Part shown: positions 11,801 to 24,200 of the stretch, piece after piece
Layout of the letters: the number at the start of each line of letters is the position of its first letter
Position numbering within the stretch: the first letter of the stretch is position 1
Origin: Pleodorina starrii
Taxonomy: Eukaryota > Chlorophyta > Chlorophyceae > Chlamydomonadales > Volvocaceae
Assembly: GCA_030267565.1 (NCBI GenBank)
Contig: BRXU01000022.1
Coordinates: 268,001 to 332,000 of the forward strand
Reading direction: 5' to 3'
Length of the DNA: 64,000 nucleotides
The notes under the pieces: model-generated
What the model was told of the DNA's origin: nothing
Seen by the model: the letters and a program-made list of their open reading frames with translations, nothing else
Databases searched by the model: none
Translations under genes and position numbers: made by a program

Positions 11801-14800
11801 CGCCGCCGACCCGCGCGCGCCTGTCTACCTTGTCTCTTGTCTTTCCGCACCTCTGCTTGCCTGGACCCCCCATCTCCCGTCCCCCTCCCTCTCCAATCGT
11901 GTCGTCGCCTTCGGTGACACGGCCGCGGCTCTCCTCTTCTTCACTTCATTTCGCCGCGGTGGCCCTCGTCTTTTTCTGTACCTCCCTCTCCCAACCCGTG
12001 TGCCTCCCGCATACTCTCGCGCTCGCGCACGCCCCCTGACATCCTCAGGTTCGCATCATCAAGGGCGACCTGGAGAACCTGATGGCGCGAGTGACGGGTC
12101 TCACCGCGGACGGCACCAAGGTCACCGCCATACCCGAGATCAAGGGCTTCGTGGAGGAGGTGGAGTTTGACCCGGACGAGCTGACCAAGGTCTTCACGGT
12201 AAGAAGGGGGGGGGCGGGGTGGGCCCGGAGGGGGCGGAGATGGAGTGTTGGGTGGGGCTTGAGATGGACTGATGGATCGGGATGGGTTGCTGGGGTTGTG
12301 GGGATGGAGGGCTGGGTGGGGATGAAGGGCTGGGCTGGGGCTGCAGGGCTAGGATGGGCTGGATGGGCGCGCTTGGCCCCTCCGTGGGGTGGGGTTGTAT
12401 GGGGTTGGGTGGGGGAGGTTCCCGCCGCCACGTGTTACGGCGGGCGGGGCGGGCGGGAGGACACGAGGCCGAGGCCGGGGCCCTCTGCCGCCAGTGCTGA
12501 CAGTCGTCTCCTTGGGAGGCCCGCTGCGCTACTCCGTGGGGCTCAGCTCTCCTGGGTGGGGTGGAGGGACACGGCCTTCCAAGGGCGCGGCACCTCTCTT
12601 CGTGCCGGTTCTCCGCTCAACCCTAATCCCTCACCCCCAGCCCTCGCTGCTGCTCCTCGCACCCCCCTTCCAGTTCCCCTGTTCCCCTCCCCCCCTTATA
12701 CGTGGATAAACCCCCCGAATCCCCTGTTTTTATACCGTCCCTCCGTGTCCGTGTCCTCCCGTGTTATGTTTGCTCGCAGGTGGGTCAGCGCGTGCGGGTG
12801 CTTGCTGGCCAGTACGCGGGCGACACGGGCATGGTGGTGCGGGTGGAGGAGGCGCTGTGCTACCTCATCTCGGACACCAACAGGGAGGAAATCAAGGTCT
12901 TTGCAAGGCGAGCGGGCGCGGGGGGGGGGGGCGGTGGGGTTGGGGGTGGTGGTGATGGTTGCCCGACTGGTGGTCCACGTAGGGGAAGGGGGGGAGGAGG
13001 GGCGGGGCAGGGGTCCGAATCGCCGGTAGGCCGGTGCGGGTGGGCCAGCCGCGGCACCTGTATGTGTAACATCTAACATGCGGGTGCAGCAGGCAACCTC
13101 CGCGGCGTCTTGGGGGCGCGTTGCCAAGCTCCCGCTGGCGGTCCACTGCCGCTGTGCAAACCCGCGCAGCGACGGTTCTCGGGGGCGGGGTGGGTGGGTC
13201 AGCACCAGATCGCGTGCCGGCGGTGTGCCGAGCGGAGTCTCTTGCCGTCCATCGGCATTTCCCCCGCTGATTGTTGACCCTTTCCCCCCGCGCCCTCCCT
13301 ACCCTCCTCCTCCTCCCCTCCGCTGCGTTGGCGTGCACCCCTCACTCCCCCCCCCACATCACCACCGACCACTAACCCCAACACCTCACACGTAACACTG
13401 CCACCACGGCCGCCGCCACTCGCGCCACGTAGGGACCTGACCGAGAGCGAGGTGGTTGCCTCTGGCATCGAGATGCTGGGCGAGTACCAGCTGCACGACC
13501 TGGTGCAGATCAACCAGTCAAGCGCCGGAGTCATTGTCAAGATTGAAAAGGACGCGGCGAGGGTGAGCGAGGAGGGGGCAGGGAGGGGCCGGGTGGCAGA
13601 GGCGGGGAGGGAGGAGGCAACGGGCGAGGGAAGGGGCGGCGGCGGCAGGCGTCGTGGCTGCGTGTGAGTTTCTTGCCGGCCGGCCGGCAGGCACGGCGTG
13701 CTGTTTCCGTCCCGCTCCTCGCGCGCGCGATGCCCAAGCTCGTTTGCAGGGATTCACGAGAATGTGCGCCTCCATCCAACCCCACCGCTATCGCGCGCCG
13801 CACCGCCATCCGGACCATCACTCGATATTCTGCGCTCTCGGCCGGTGTGTGTGGGGAGCCTCCCGCATTCAGCCCGTGGTCCGCGCGACCCAGGGGTCGA
13901 TCCTCTCACCCGTCGGTCGATCTTCTGACCCTTGTCTCTGTCCTTTGACCCGTGGGTCGGTCCCCGCAGGTGCTGACCAGCAACGGCACCCCCGACCAGC
14001 CCGACGTGCGGCTGTGCCGGCTGACGGACATTCAGCGCAAAGTCACCTACAGGCAGAAGCCGGTCACGCAGGACCAGTCGGGGAACCCGGTGAGCAGTTC
14101 GCACAGGGTTGACGGCCTTGGGTTGCGGGAGGGTTTGCGGCGGGGATTCCGTTGACCTGGGTTGCGGTTGAAGGGCGCGCCGCGCCCGGGGCGGGGGAAG
14201 GTGGGGGCTTTGCGAAGGCGGCTCAAGGTTGGACGGCTTGCCCGCCAGGCGAGCGCGTATGGTAGGGGCTACAGGGGTTTGCAGCTACTTTGCAGCCCGG
14301 CTGCGCATGCGTGCGTGCACGCTTCACAACGCCGCCCGCACTAGGGACTTGGGCTGGGGTTGCATAAACGTCCCGACGCGCAGCTGCGGGCGGTGGGATT
14401 CGTTGCGTGTTTGGGAATATCCGCGGCTCTTAACGCGTGGTGCCGGCCCGCGTGCGCGCCCTGCAGCACCCACCCCTGCCGCCTGACCTTGACGACCGGA
14501 CGGCCCTTCCCCTCCTCCACCTCCTCCACCTCCTCCGCAGCACACTGGATAAAACCCTAAACCCCTTTCCCGGAGCCCGTCTGCCTCGTAACCCCACTCC
14601 TCGCCCTGCTCCCTCCCTGCGCCCTCCCTGCCCCCTCCCGACACCTCTGCAGGTGCGGGAGAAGGACTTTGTGGTGATCCAATCGGGGCGCATGAAGGAG
14701 CGCGGCGGCAGCGTGGCCTACATCTGGCGCGGCACGCTGTTCCTGCACTGCAAGGACGTCACGGAGCACGGCGGCTACGTGGCAGTGCGCTCCTTCGCGA

Positions 14801-17800
14801 CCCGCCTGCGCGGCGCGCCCGGCGGCGGCGGCGCCGGCGGCTCACTCAACTCGGCGCGCGCCAGCGCCATCCTCGGCGGCGGCACCCCAGGCAGCATCCG
14901 CAGCACGCCCGGCAGCGTCGGGCCATCGCCCGGCGGCGGCGGGTACGGCGGCGGCGGGTACAACCGCTACACGCCAGCGTCGCCGCGGCCCGATGACCCG
15001 TCGACGAGTGGCGGCGGCGGCGGGTTCGGCGGCGGCATCGGCGCGGACGGGAAGTTTCAGATGTCGCTGCCGCAGCGCGGCGGGTCGATGGCCGGCGGCC
15101 GCGGCGGGTACGGCGGTGGCCAGCAGGGCGGAGGGTCGTACAGCGGCCGGTCGAACCAGGCGCAGGCGCACTCTCAATACGTGGGCAAGGTGGTGAGTGC
15201 GGGGTAGCGTAGGTGTGGTGGGTGCTTGGGGTGTGAGGTGGGGTGAAATGTACTAGTCGGAATGGGGGGTTTTAAGGGCTGTGGCGTGCGCCGTCTTGAG
15301 ATGCGCCCGATGGCGTTCCTCAGAGGATAAAGTTGCGAAGCAGGGGGGGCTGACCGCATCGTTGCATGAGTTACGGCACGCGACTTCGCGGGACGCCAGT
15401 TCGTCGACATGCCCGAGAGCCCGGCCCACTCCGGAGTGACAGAGCCGCGCGGACACCCGCCTCCTCCCCCAACGTCCGCAGTGTCTCATTGTTCTAAAAA
15501 GGAGCATATCACTCCCTGACCCGCCAAACCCGCCCCGCTTCGAAGCCACACACACACACCTTTACCGATGCCCAACCCTGCTCCCACACGCCCGCTCACC
15601 ACCACCCTCCCTGCATCAGACATGCTCCTACCTTTTGTCAGCTCGTCAGATTTGCTTCTTTGGACCGTCATACTCTACATACCCCCTATGCTCATTCCGC
15701 CCATCCATCACCATCACCATCACCAACTCGGACTGTCTTTAACTCCCCCTCCCCCTCTCCCTCCCCCACACCCTCCTCCGCCTCCGCCTCCTTAGATTCG
15801 CGTGGTGAAGGGTCCCTACAACGGCTATCGCGGCCGCGTGAAGCAGCAGACCGCCACCCACGTGCAACTGGAGCTGGATGCGGTGGCGGGGCGGCCGGTC
15901 ACGGTGCCGATGGAGTATGTGACGCTGGGGGAGGCGCCCAGGAGCGGGACCGCGGCGGCGGCGGTCACGGCGGCCTACCGCGCGGGGCCAGGGGGATATG
16001 GGCCGGCGGCGGGCCGCGGCGGCGACGGGCGGTGGGGCTCGGACGGGTGCGTGTTTGTGGCGGGGTGGGCGAGGTGGTGGTGGTGATGGTGGTGGGGTGA
16101 GGGAAAGTGGGGGCGCAGGGCGGGGGCGCGCGGGAGGAGGGTGGCTAGGGGAGCAGGTATGGGCGGGGGTGGTGGTGGGTGGTGGTGGAGAGTAAGGGGC
16201 GTGGAAAGGGCATGTGGCGGAGCTGGTGCCGCCGGGGGGGAAGGGCAGGCGGTGTTGTGGCAGATGGGACGGAGTGGTGTTGCTGGAAGGGCGGACGAAG
16301 CGGTCAGCCGGAGCAGGCGCGGGGAGCGCAAGCGGGCAACCTGATTTTAGCAGAGAGGATCGGGTACACCTGAGGTTTGTGTTGCCCCTTTTGTTTTTTC
16401 CGCCGCCCTCCCTCGTTCTCCCCTCTTTTCAGCAGCAAACGAGCAAACCCCGAACAGTGAGCGAACGAACGCGTCCGCTCTCCCCTTCCGCCCCCGCCTT
16501 CCCCCTCCGCCTCCCCCCTGTGCAGGCTCCCTCCGCAGACGCCCGCCCATCCGGGCAGCATGCAGACGCCCGCCCACTACTCGATGACGCCCGCGCACCC
16601 GTCCATGACGCCCGCCCATGCGCCGTACACGCCGGCCCATGCGCCGTACACTCCCGCCCACCACACGAGCGGCGAGAACGACAGCTACTGGGGCGACGCC
16701 GGCGGCTCGCGGCACCAACCCATGACCGCGCCCACACCCGGCGGCTACGGCGGCAGCGGCACCGCGCCCACCCCGCAGCAGCACGCCATGACGCCCGCGC
16801 TGACGCCGCAGGGCTTCACGCCGCAGGAGGCCATGCACGCGCCCACGCCGGCGGACATGCACCACCACCACCACGGGGTCGCGGGTGCGTGCGGGCGTGT
16901 GGGCATGTGGGCGGGGGTGGGGGATGGGTGCGTTTGAGGGTTTGCTGCAATGGATGAGTTTGGGGGGTTGGGGCGGGGAGTGTTCCGACGTGTGTTTGTG
17001 TGTTTGTGTGTGTGGGGGGGCTTTGCGGAAGGGGTCGTTGCTGCTCATACGCGCGGCGGGGGGGGGTGTTTTCAGGGGGGTAGGGGGGCTGGCGGAGGTC
17101 GTTGCTGTGTGGCAAACACCCCGAGTCCCTCCTCATTGCGCTTGCCGTTCGTTCTGCGGACATCTTGCCCCAGGCCTCCCTGCCCCCCCCGCCCTTCTTG
17201 CCGCTCGACAAGCTTTCCTTGCCCGACCCAACTACCAACTGCCAACTGCTAACCGCTCCGCCTCTGTCCCCCAGGCACCCCCAACCTGGCGCCCACCCCC
17301 GGCCTGGCGCGCACCCCCTACCTGGCCGCCCCAACACCCGGAGTGGACGCGGCACCCACCCCCGGGGGGGCTCCCTACGACTCTGGCGGCTACACGCCCG
17401 GCACCCACGCCGCCACGGGTACCCCCGGCCTCACCGCCCCCACGCCGGGCATGCCCACCGCCTACACACCGGCCTTCACGCCCTCGGGCCACATCTACAC
17501 GCCAGGGACGCCGGGTGAGTGAGTGAGCTGAGGGAGGGGGAAGGTTGCGGTGGTTGTGTTGGAGGCATAATGAAGACGAAACTGGAGCGATGGAGCAGAG
17601 GCGACGTTGGCGAAGGGACCCACTGCTGCCTCTCGCGCGCTCCTCCCGCTGCCGGGTCGGGTCAGGGTCGGTTCAGGGTCGGGTCGGGTCGGGCCGCTCT
17701 GTTGGCTTCCTCATTCACACGGCTCCCTCCCGGGGCCTGCCGGGGAACGCGGCGAAGCACATGCTCGCCAACACCCGTCGCTAGCATCGACTCGGTCCTC

Positions 17801-18805
17801 GTGCCCACACCCCTTGCTCGTGGGCACCCCTTCCCCCCTCCCCCCGTGCACGGGCTCCGGCCTACACGTAGATAACCCCCCTGCGGTATCCTCTGTTTAC
17901 ACCCCCCCGCAGGCGGCTTGGACGCGGGAACCCCCGCCATTCTGGGCGTCGTGGAGGACTTCGGCACCTGGGGCGGCATCCTGGTTCAGACGGCCGATGG
18001 GCGGTTGGCAGTGGTGCGCGCCGCACAGCCCGATGGCACACTCAGCTTGCAGCCGGGGACCTACTCCCAGGACGACAGCTTTGCGCCGGACGGTGGGTTG
18101 GAGGCGGGGAGGAGTGGAAACTGGCGGTGGGGCCGGGACAGCGGCCAAAGCCAACTGGGCAAGGCCCTGTGCGGCGGGGTAGCGGCTTGCGGGTGGTTCG
18201 GGCAGGGAGGGCGGGTGTGCGCGCAAGGCCAGGGTTCGGCTGGGTAAGGGCGAGGGGCTGTTTGGGGGTGCGGTAGGAAGAAGGCGCAGGGGCATGGGGG
18301 CGGGCGGCTCGCATCCAGTGGGTCCAGGGTGGCGAAGGTCTCTCGCGTCTTCGGGTTTTCTTTTGGCGCGCGGACGGGTTGGCCCGGGAGGAGGTACGCC
18401 TCCTGTGCTGCTCCCCTCCCCTTCCCTCCCTGCCGCTCACCTGCAATGCCTCGGCCCTGCACGCCTCCTCCTCCGTGCTTCATTTCTAAGCGCGGCCCCA
18501 TCCCGTTCGGCCCGCCTTTTGGCCCTCGCCTACCCTTGGCCCTCGCCCTCTCCCGCCGCCCCCTCTGCCCCGTTTCCTCCCCCGCAGCCTCTGCCCCGCT
18601 GGAGACGCACGACGCTCGGTCACTCAGCCTGGTCCGCCCCTCGAAGCGCGACAAGATCAAGGTGATCAAGGCGGAGACGGCGGACTTGCTGGGAGTGACC
18701 GGCACCCTCATCGGCATCGACAACGCCGACGGCATCGTCAAGTGCGACGTCAGCAACGACATGAAGATCCTGGACATGACCTACCTGGCCAAGGTGGTGG
18801 CGTGA
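5801..18805 (+). CDS. SPT5: Transcription elongation factor SPT5 (complete, 19 exons)
   Basis: Exons: 5801-5983, 6049-6150, 6710-6862, 8430-8639, 9191-9344, 9808-9944, 10425-10518, 10871-10974, 11372-11542, 12049-12198, 12780-12907, 13433-13562, 13970-14089, 14653-15192, 15796-16046, 16526-16884, 17275-17514, 17913-18092, 18588-18805. They sum to 3,624 nt, or 1,207 aa. Order: acidic Lys/Asp N-terminus (1-140); NGN domain from PKLWLVTCKAGHEREAVV (about 170-265); KOW modules at about 270, 437, 487, 545, 613 (VREKDFVVIQSGRMKERGG), 793 (IRVVKGPYNGYRGRV) and the C-terminal one (1155-1207). A TPAH/APTPG-rich C-terminal repeat region (about 880-1075) is the likely substrate of CDK9-type kinases. SPT5 pairs with SPT4 on RNA polymerase II in the nucleus. 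Length is close to animal SPT5. Introns 1, 9 and 11 use GC donors (5984, 11543, 12908); intron 1 is only 65 nt. The first ATG fits the usual SPT5 acidic start. Confidence 0.93.
9081..9100 (+). repeat. Degenerate copy of the SPT5 intron module
   Basis: CCGTGGATAATAAC in intron 4 resembles the module in introns 8, 10 and 17 but lacks its flanks. Weak similarity; it may be chance. Confidence 0.3.
11292..11359 (+). repeat. Intron 8 module: duplicated 19-mer around TATACGTGGATAAC
   Basis: The 19-mer CTCCGCTGCGAAATTCTCT occurs at 11292-11310 and 11341-11359, with TATACGTGGATAAC (11324-11337) between them. GGATAAC lies about 36 nt before the acceptor at 11371, a plausible branch-point distance. Very similar modules sit in introns 10 and 17 of the same gene. 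Confidence 0.7.
12696..12716 (+). repeat. Intron 10 copy of the TATACGTGGATAA module
   Basis: TTATACGTGGATAAACCCC followed by a C-run and a T-rich tract, about 70 nt before the acceptor of exon 11. Same core and same 3' C-run as the intron 8 module. Confidence 0.7.
16539..16662 (+). repeat. Codon-level repeat encoding the SPT5 TPAH heptad-like repeats
   Basis: Tandem codons encode TPAH units separated by short spacers (PGSMQ, YSM, PSM, APY, APY). Each unit offers a Thr-Pro site. Known SPT5 C-terminal repeats are phosphorylated on Thr-Pro or Ser-Pro; here the spacing is about 7 residues. Exon 17 continues with APTPG-type repeats. Confidence 0.8.
17861..17880 (+). repeat. Intron 17 copy of the TACACGTAGATAAC module
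   Basis: CCTACACGTAGATAACCCCC differs from the intron 8 copy at two positions and is again about 36 nt from its acceptor (17912). The downstream stretch (TCCTCTGTTTACACCCCC) also resembles the intron 8 tail. Confidence 0.7.
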
Positions 18806-21297
18806 AGCGGAGCAGGGAAAGGGGGGTGGGGGCTGGGGGGGGGTAAATACGGGGAAGGGCGGAGGGACAGGGAAAGGGAGGCAAAACAGCCGTTGGAGGG
18901 ACAGGGAGGGGAAGCAGGCAGGGATGGGGCACGATTGGGGGGAGGCGTGCGTGTGTGTGTATGCAGACGGCGTGCAGCTGGGTGCCGTATGGGCCGCCGC
19001 CGGCCTAAGGCAGGGGCGCAATGCCCGGGCGGTCGGGCTGTCAGCTTGCCGCTGCTCCCACCGCTGGTCCGTGTTGCGGTCCGCGGGTTCGGGCCGCGTG
19101 TGTGTCGCCGCCGAGGTACCGTAGTGGGATCAACAGGAACTGGCCAGAGCTGCGAACTGGGAGTTGATCGGAGCGGGAGCGGGAGGGGTTGCGGAAGGGA
19201 GAAACGTACCGGGGGAAGGGGGGCGAGGGCGCGGCCGGCGGGCGGGCGGGACTGAGGAAGCTGGTGGCGAGTGACAGGGGGCGCGGGGGACGCGTCGTCG
19301 GGGCGACTGCCGGAGTTGGGACTCTCTGGGGGACGTCTGGGGGAACGCCCCGTCGACAGCTGCAAGCGCACTCGCACATGGAACGCCAGCAGGGCATAAG
19401 GCAGTCCTCTTTGGCCTTGCCGGCCCTGTGCCCCTGTGCCGTACGGCAGTAGCTTTGCAGCAGTGCCGTACCGGTCGCTGCGCATTCTTGGCAGGTCGCG
19501 CGGCCCGGCCGGCCCTGTAGCTGCGATGCTTGGGTTGGGTGGCGTGGTAATGACGCGGGCTGCAGGCGTTTCGGCGGCCTGTAACCCCCGGTCCGGGTCG
19601 TACAGTCTTGATCCTGATCGGCGATTCTCCTGTCCCCGGGCTTTCCCCCAAGTAGCGCCGGTCAGTGCGAGAGTCTACGGTTGATGGTCTCATATCCGGT
19701 TTCTGCGCACGTTGCACACGACAGGGCCAGCGATGGACTGTCGGCCGCGACAGTGTTGGGTGCGGTACGCACCGATACGGTAATTCTTTTTTGGGGTCCA
19801 TTGTAAATCGGTTCGTTTATGGAAGAAGGTAAGCGCGGCGTGGCCCCCCCCCCCCCCGCAGCCTGCTGATTGTGCTCCACTTGTCTCCCATGTCCCCGCC
19901 GGACCCAGGGGGGGAATCGGGAAGCCGGGAGTCGTGTTCCATGCAGGCGGCCGGTCAGAGGGAGGGTGTGCGTGTGTGTGTCAGCGCTCGGCGCGTCTTC
20001 AAGCTGAACTGGAGACTGTGAAGAGGGGGCAATGGAATGGCTGCCGGTGCTCATTGGTCGCGGCAAAAACGCTTTGGTCGGCACCAGCACACGCGTCCCC
20101 ATGTGTACGGTAGTTGTCAATGGGCATGCGGGCATCAATAACGCTTTCGTGAGGTTATTAGGGGTGTTGATGGAGGAGTCTGGCGTGTGTGTGCTGTGCG
20201 GCGTGGGGGAGCGGCCTGCGGGTGGCATTGCGGGAGGCAGGGCGCAGGAGGCGGTTTCTTCCCCAGGGCGCCATGTGCGCAGCGCCTCGCGCCTTCTGTG
20301 CGGACGGCGCTCGAGATTTGGTCCCTGGCGGCCGCAAGGCCAGTGCCGTGTGCGCAGCATGGCAATTGAACGGGGCGCGAAAAGCAGAGTTATGGTGGAC
20401 AAGCGCGTGTTTAATGGCAAGGCGTTCCATCTGGCAATGGCACGGACGGCCCATGTATTCTGGTAAGCAAGCGAAGACGCAGCGGGAGCTGGGAGTAGTG
20501 CGCTGATGCGGCTTTCGAATCAGGTCGTCGGTTGGCGTGTGCATACGCGGGTGGCGTACTGGCATTTTCCTGCTTCATTTGCAACCCTGCGCAGCTGCAA
20601 TTGACCCGAGCATGGCACAAGATGAAGGAAAGCGCAGCGGGCATGCCATGCCGCACGGGGAAACTGTGAAACCGCGGCGCGGGTTCCGGCGGTTAGGCAA
20701 TTCGGCCCTCCTACGCGGCATGGCTCGACCTTGTGACACATCCACTGCTGCTGTATGACAGCGGTATCGTACTATGCTTTGTGAACTGCACGCTGTGCGC
20801 ATGCAAGTGACGGGAAAATGCCAATGTTGTGGCGTGAAATATAGCAGCAATGTATTCCGCCACCCAGCATAGCAAGCTAATACACAAAAAAGTACATGTA
20901 TCCAAAGGCTGCACATCGTGATGCCGAGCGCCCAACCGCTGCAACGACAGTGAAGGACGCCGCGATATTTGAGTCCGCTGAACGTATCCACCGACGGCTT
21001 CCCTAGCTGTCCGCGCAAACAGCCCCCATACCGCAACATTTTTCATTCCATCTATTTTCAGTAAAACGCTGAAAGTGCCTAGTCTGCAGCTCTCCGGACG
21101 CCAGTCGTACACCATTTTCACCGTCATAACATTCTGTGATGAGTTTCGACTTCCTATGTACTGTGCACGCCCAATATACATAGAAGGTTAAACTCGTGTG
21201 GTTGTTGCTGATTGTCGACGTTATTCATATTTTTGATAACTTGTTTCCGATTGGGTTTGTAAAAGCGAGCTTCAGCCCGCGCAGCCACCCAGCCACG
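18806..21297 (+). other. SPT5 3' UTR and spacer to the zinc-finger gene
   Basis: No supported coding exon. It holds the SPT5 3' UTR with TGTAA candidates at 19580-19584 and 19802-19806, G-rich purine tracts just after the stop, and three TAC(C/G)GTA heptamers. From about 20.5 to 21.2 kb the DNA becomes AT-richer, consistent with the promoter and 5' UTR of the next gene. Open frames on the minus strand here lack recognisable domains. Confidence 0.6.
19580..19584 (+). terminator. Candidate TGTAA poly(A) signal of SPT5
   Basis: First TGTAA after the SPT5 stop, giving a 3' UTR near 780 nt. A second copy at 19802 is the alternative. Confidence 0.5.
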
Positions 21298-24200
21298 ATG
21301 TTGGGACAGCCTTTCACGCTTCCAGGCCAGGCGCCCGGGGTGGCCGGAACGAGGCTCTGCCACCTCCTGGCCGACGAAGCTCTCCTCAGACGGCTCTCTG
21401 GCAACACTTCGGAGGACTGCGTCAGCGCCTTGCGGTCACTGAATCTCCCAGACAGCTTTTGGACGGACGAGTTTAAGGTGGGTTGGGGTGTGGCACTTAC
21501 AGGACTTCAACTGCACATTGGCGGTTAGGTTCAGGACGGCTTTTTGGCCGTTTGCCGCCTCGGCGGCCCCGAGGTAATGATCATCTTTTTATATTCTTTC
21601 GTCTTAGTCTTTTGTGGGCGGCTGCCTCTGGGGGTCGGCTGTTGGCTTCATCCTTGGCAGGCTGCTCAAACATGCAGCTCTGCGGGCCCTCTCCCTTCGC
21701 ATTTTGCCTCATTTTACTTTCCTCAGCTGAACAAGGTTTGGCCTCGTGAGGGCGATGCATGTAAAGCTCGCACTTCGATGCTACGTCCAGTGACAAGGTT
21801 TCGCATCGCCTGTGCTCTGCTTGCAGGTTGTCCCTTGTGCAAAGACGTATTCGCACAAGTGGACGCTTTGCCCCTGTGCGCACATTGGAGAAACGGCACG
21901 GAGGCGCTGTCCACGCAGTGTGAACTACAAGGCAGTCCTTTGCCCGCTGGTGAAAGCGGTGAGAGTAGCCAAGCGCAACTAGATCGCAATCAGCAGATTT
22001 GTGTAGGCTTGCGCCGCTCGGCTTCTGTCAGCCTAATATCTAAACCACAACTCCGTTTGGTCTCGCAGAAGAAGCCTTGTCCGCTGGGTGACAACTGCGG
22101 CTACGCCCACAATGTGTTTGAGCACTGGCTACATCCTTCCCGGTGCGCATTGCGGAAGTCCTGGCGAAGTTCTTTGCTGTACTGTCTGAACTTGGCACCT
22201 GCGAGTCCTTGAGGAGCGCGTACCTCGTGCTTTGTTCGCCTCATGGGACGTCAAGTGGGGATTGCGTGCGCATGTTTGTGTCGGTCACGCGGAGATACAA
22301 CTTCTCTCGCTCGCATCATCACCATCTTTTCTTCCGTTCTGCCCGTTTTTTCATTGGCTCCTTTTCATGTTTCCCTTTTCCCTATCCTTGCAGGTACAAG
22401 ACGAGGGTGAGTGGAGATCGTCCCAGCAGCGCAGCAGAATACGTCCAACCTGTCGGGTTTCAGATGTCTGGAGACACGCTGCTGCTCTTGGTATATCAGC
22501 TGGCGTCCTCCATTAAGCAGAAACCGCTCTTGCTTTGCCACGCCAGCCTCAATCGTTCGCGGGGAGAACCCCGACGACACGCTTGCATGAGATTCAGGGT
22601 GTGTTCTTAAGGTCGCCGCGGCAATGGCACACGGGGAATGCGAAACCCCTCAGCGAACACGCCCCCGTATTGGCACCTCGCCGCCCACAAGTCATTTGCG
22701 TCGTTCTTCCACTCAAAGCCGGATTCCTGCTTATGCGGATGTTGATCTCGTATTCGCTCGCCCTTGCAAACACTCACTCCCCACAGCTCTGCTCTTTCGG
22801 GCGCAACTGCAATCGATCGATCTGCTTCTTCGCGCACAGCGCCGACGAGCTTCGTTGCGTGCCCTGCACCGCCGACGACAAGGACGGCGACGAGCGCGAG
22901 TACCTGATGCAGATTCTCGTGGCTCAGGAGAACGGCCTGCTGCCGGCTACCGCACTGGATCCCGTCCCGCCGGCGCCCACGCCGCCAATGCTGCAGGGCA
23001 TGATGCCTGACCTGAGCGCGGCGTTCCAGCAGGCCCTGCAGCAGCCGCTGCCCCCATCGGCGAGGTCCTCCGTCAATGGCATCCCGCCGGACGCGGCTGC
23101 CGCCGCCGCCGCGGCCGCGGCGATGATGTCGTCGGCGCGCCCGTCGATGAATGGCGTGGCGGCCGTGAACGACGTCATGTCTTCCGCCCGGGCGTCGATG
23201 TCGGGCTGCATGCCATCAGGGCTGCAGCCCGATGCGGTGGCGGCGGCGATGTTCCGCACGTCCATTCCGGGGGGCGCACAGGGCTCGCCCGGGGGCGGGA
23301 TGCCAGCAATGCTGCGGGCAGGCCGCCCCTCGATGCCCGGGGTGATGCCGGACCGCCGGGCCGCCGCCGCGGCCGGTTTCCCGCCCGCCCGCGCGTCCAT
23401 GAACGGTCTCCCGGACGGCCACATGGGCTTTGCGCGGACCCGGCCCACGGCCTCGCTCAACGGCCTGCCTCCCGACAGCATTGCTGGCACCAATATGCTG
23501 ATGTCCATGCAGCAGCATCAGCATCAGCGGGCCGTCTCGACCGAGCAGCTGATGTTCAACGCAGCCTCGATGCAGCGCGCCGTGTCGAATGACCTCATGG
23601 CGACCGCGCCTGGCATGTCGGGCCTGGGCATGTCGAGCCCCCTCCACACCGCGGCCGCGATGCAGCACCCGCACGCCCTCTCGAGCGACTCGAGCTCGAC
23701 GTTCAACGCGGCCGCAGCCGCCATGGACCGCGCCCTCTCACGCGAGCTGACCGCCGCCGGCGTCGGCGTTTGCTCCATCTCCCCGGTCCAGCCTTCGGGG
23801 GCCCCTGGCGCTGCCGCCTACCACCACCATGCCCTGCAGCACCAGCGCGAGCTTGTGGGCACGACCGGTGGCAGTGGCGGCGGAGGCGGCTCCGCCTCGG
23901 GCCCCCTGGAGCGAATCATGTTTGGCGGCTCGCGGCGGGATATGCCATCCCTGATGCAGGCCCCCTCCATGAACTCTGACGAGTCGGACTCGCTCATTCA
24001 CGTGGGGGGCGGCGGCGGCGGCATGGGCGGCGGCATGGGCCCCGCCAGCGGCGGCGCGGTGCTGAGCGGGTTCGGGGCCTGCACCCCGATGGGCTTTGGA
24101 GCGGCGCTGGGCCCCCCGCAGGCCCCGGCGCGCCTGAGCGACCCGGGATCGAACTTCCAGATGGCGATGGGGGTGGCGGGGGGCCACCACATTGCCTCTC

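Noticed and set aside
20711..21181. 156-codon minus-strand open frame before the TZF gene
   Set aside because: No domain or splice partner, and it overlaps the likely TZF promoter and 5' UTR.
22535..22786. In-frame extension upstream of the large TZF exon
   Set aside because: The conserved linker YKTR joins CSFGRN only if 22407-22786 is removed as an intron; the acceptor CCCCACAG is clear.
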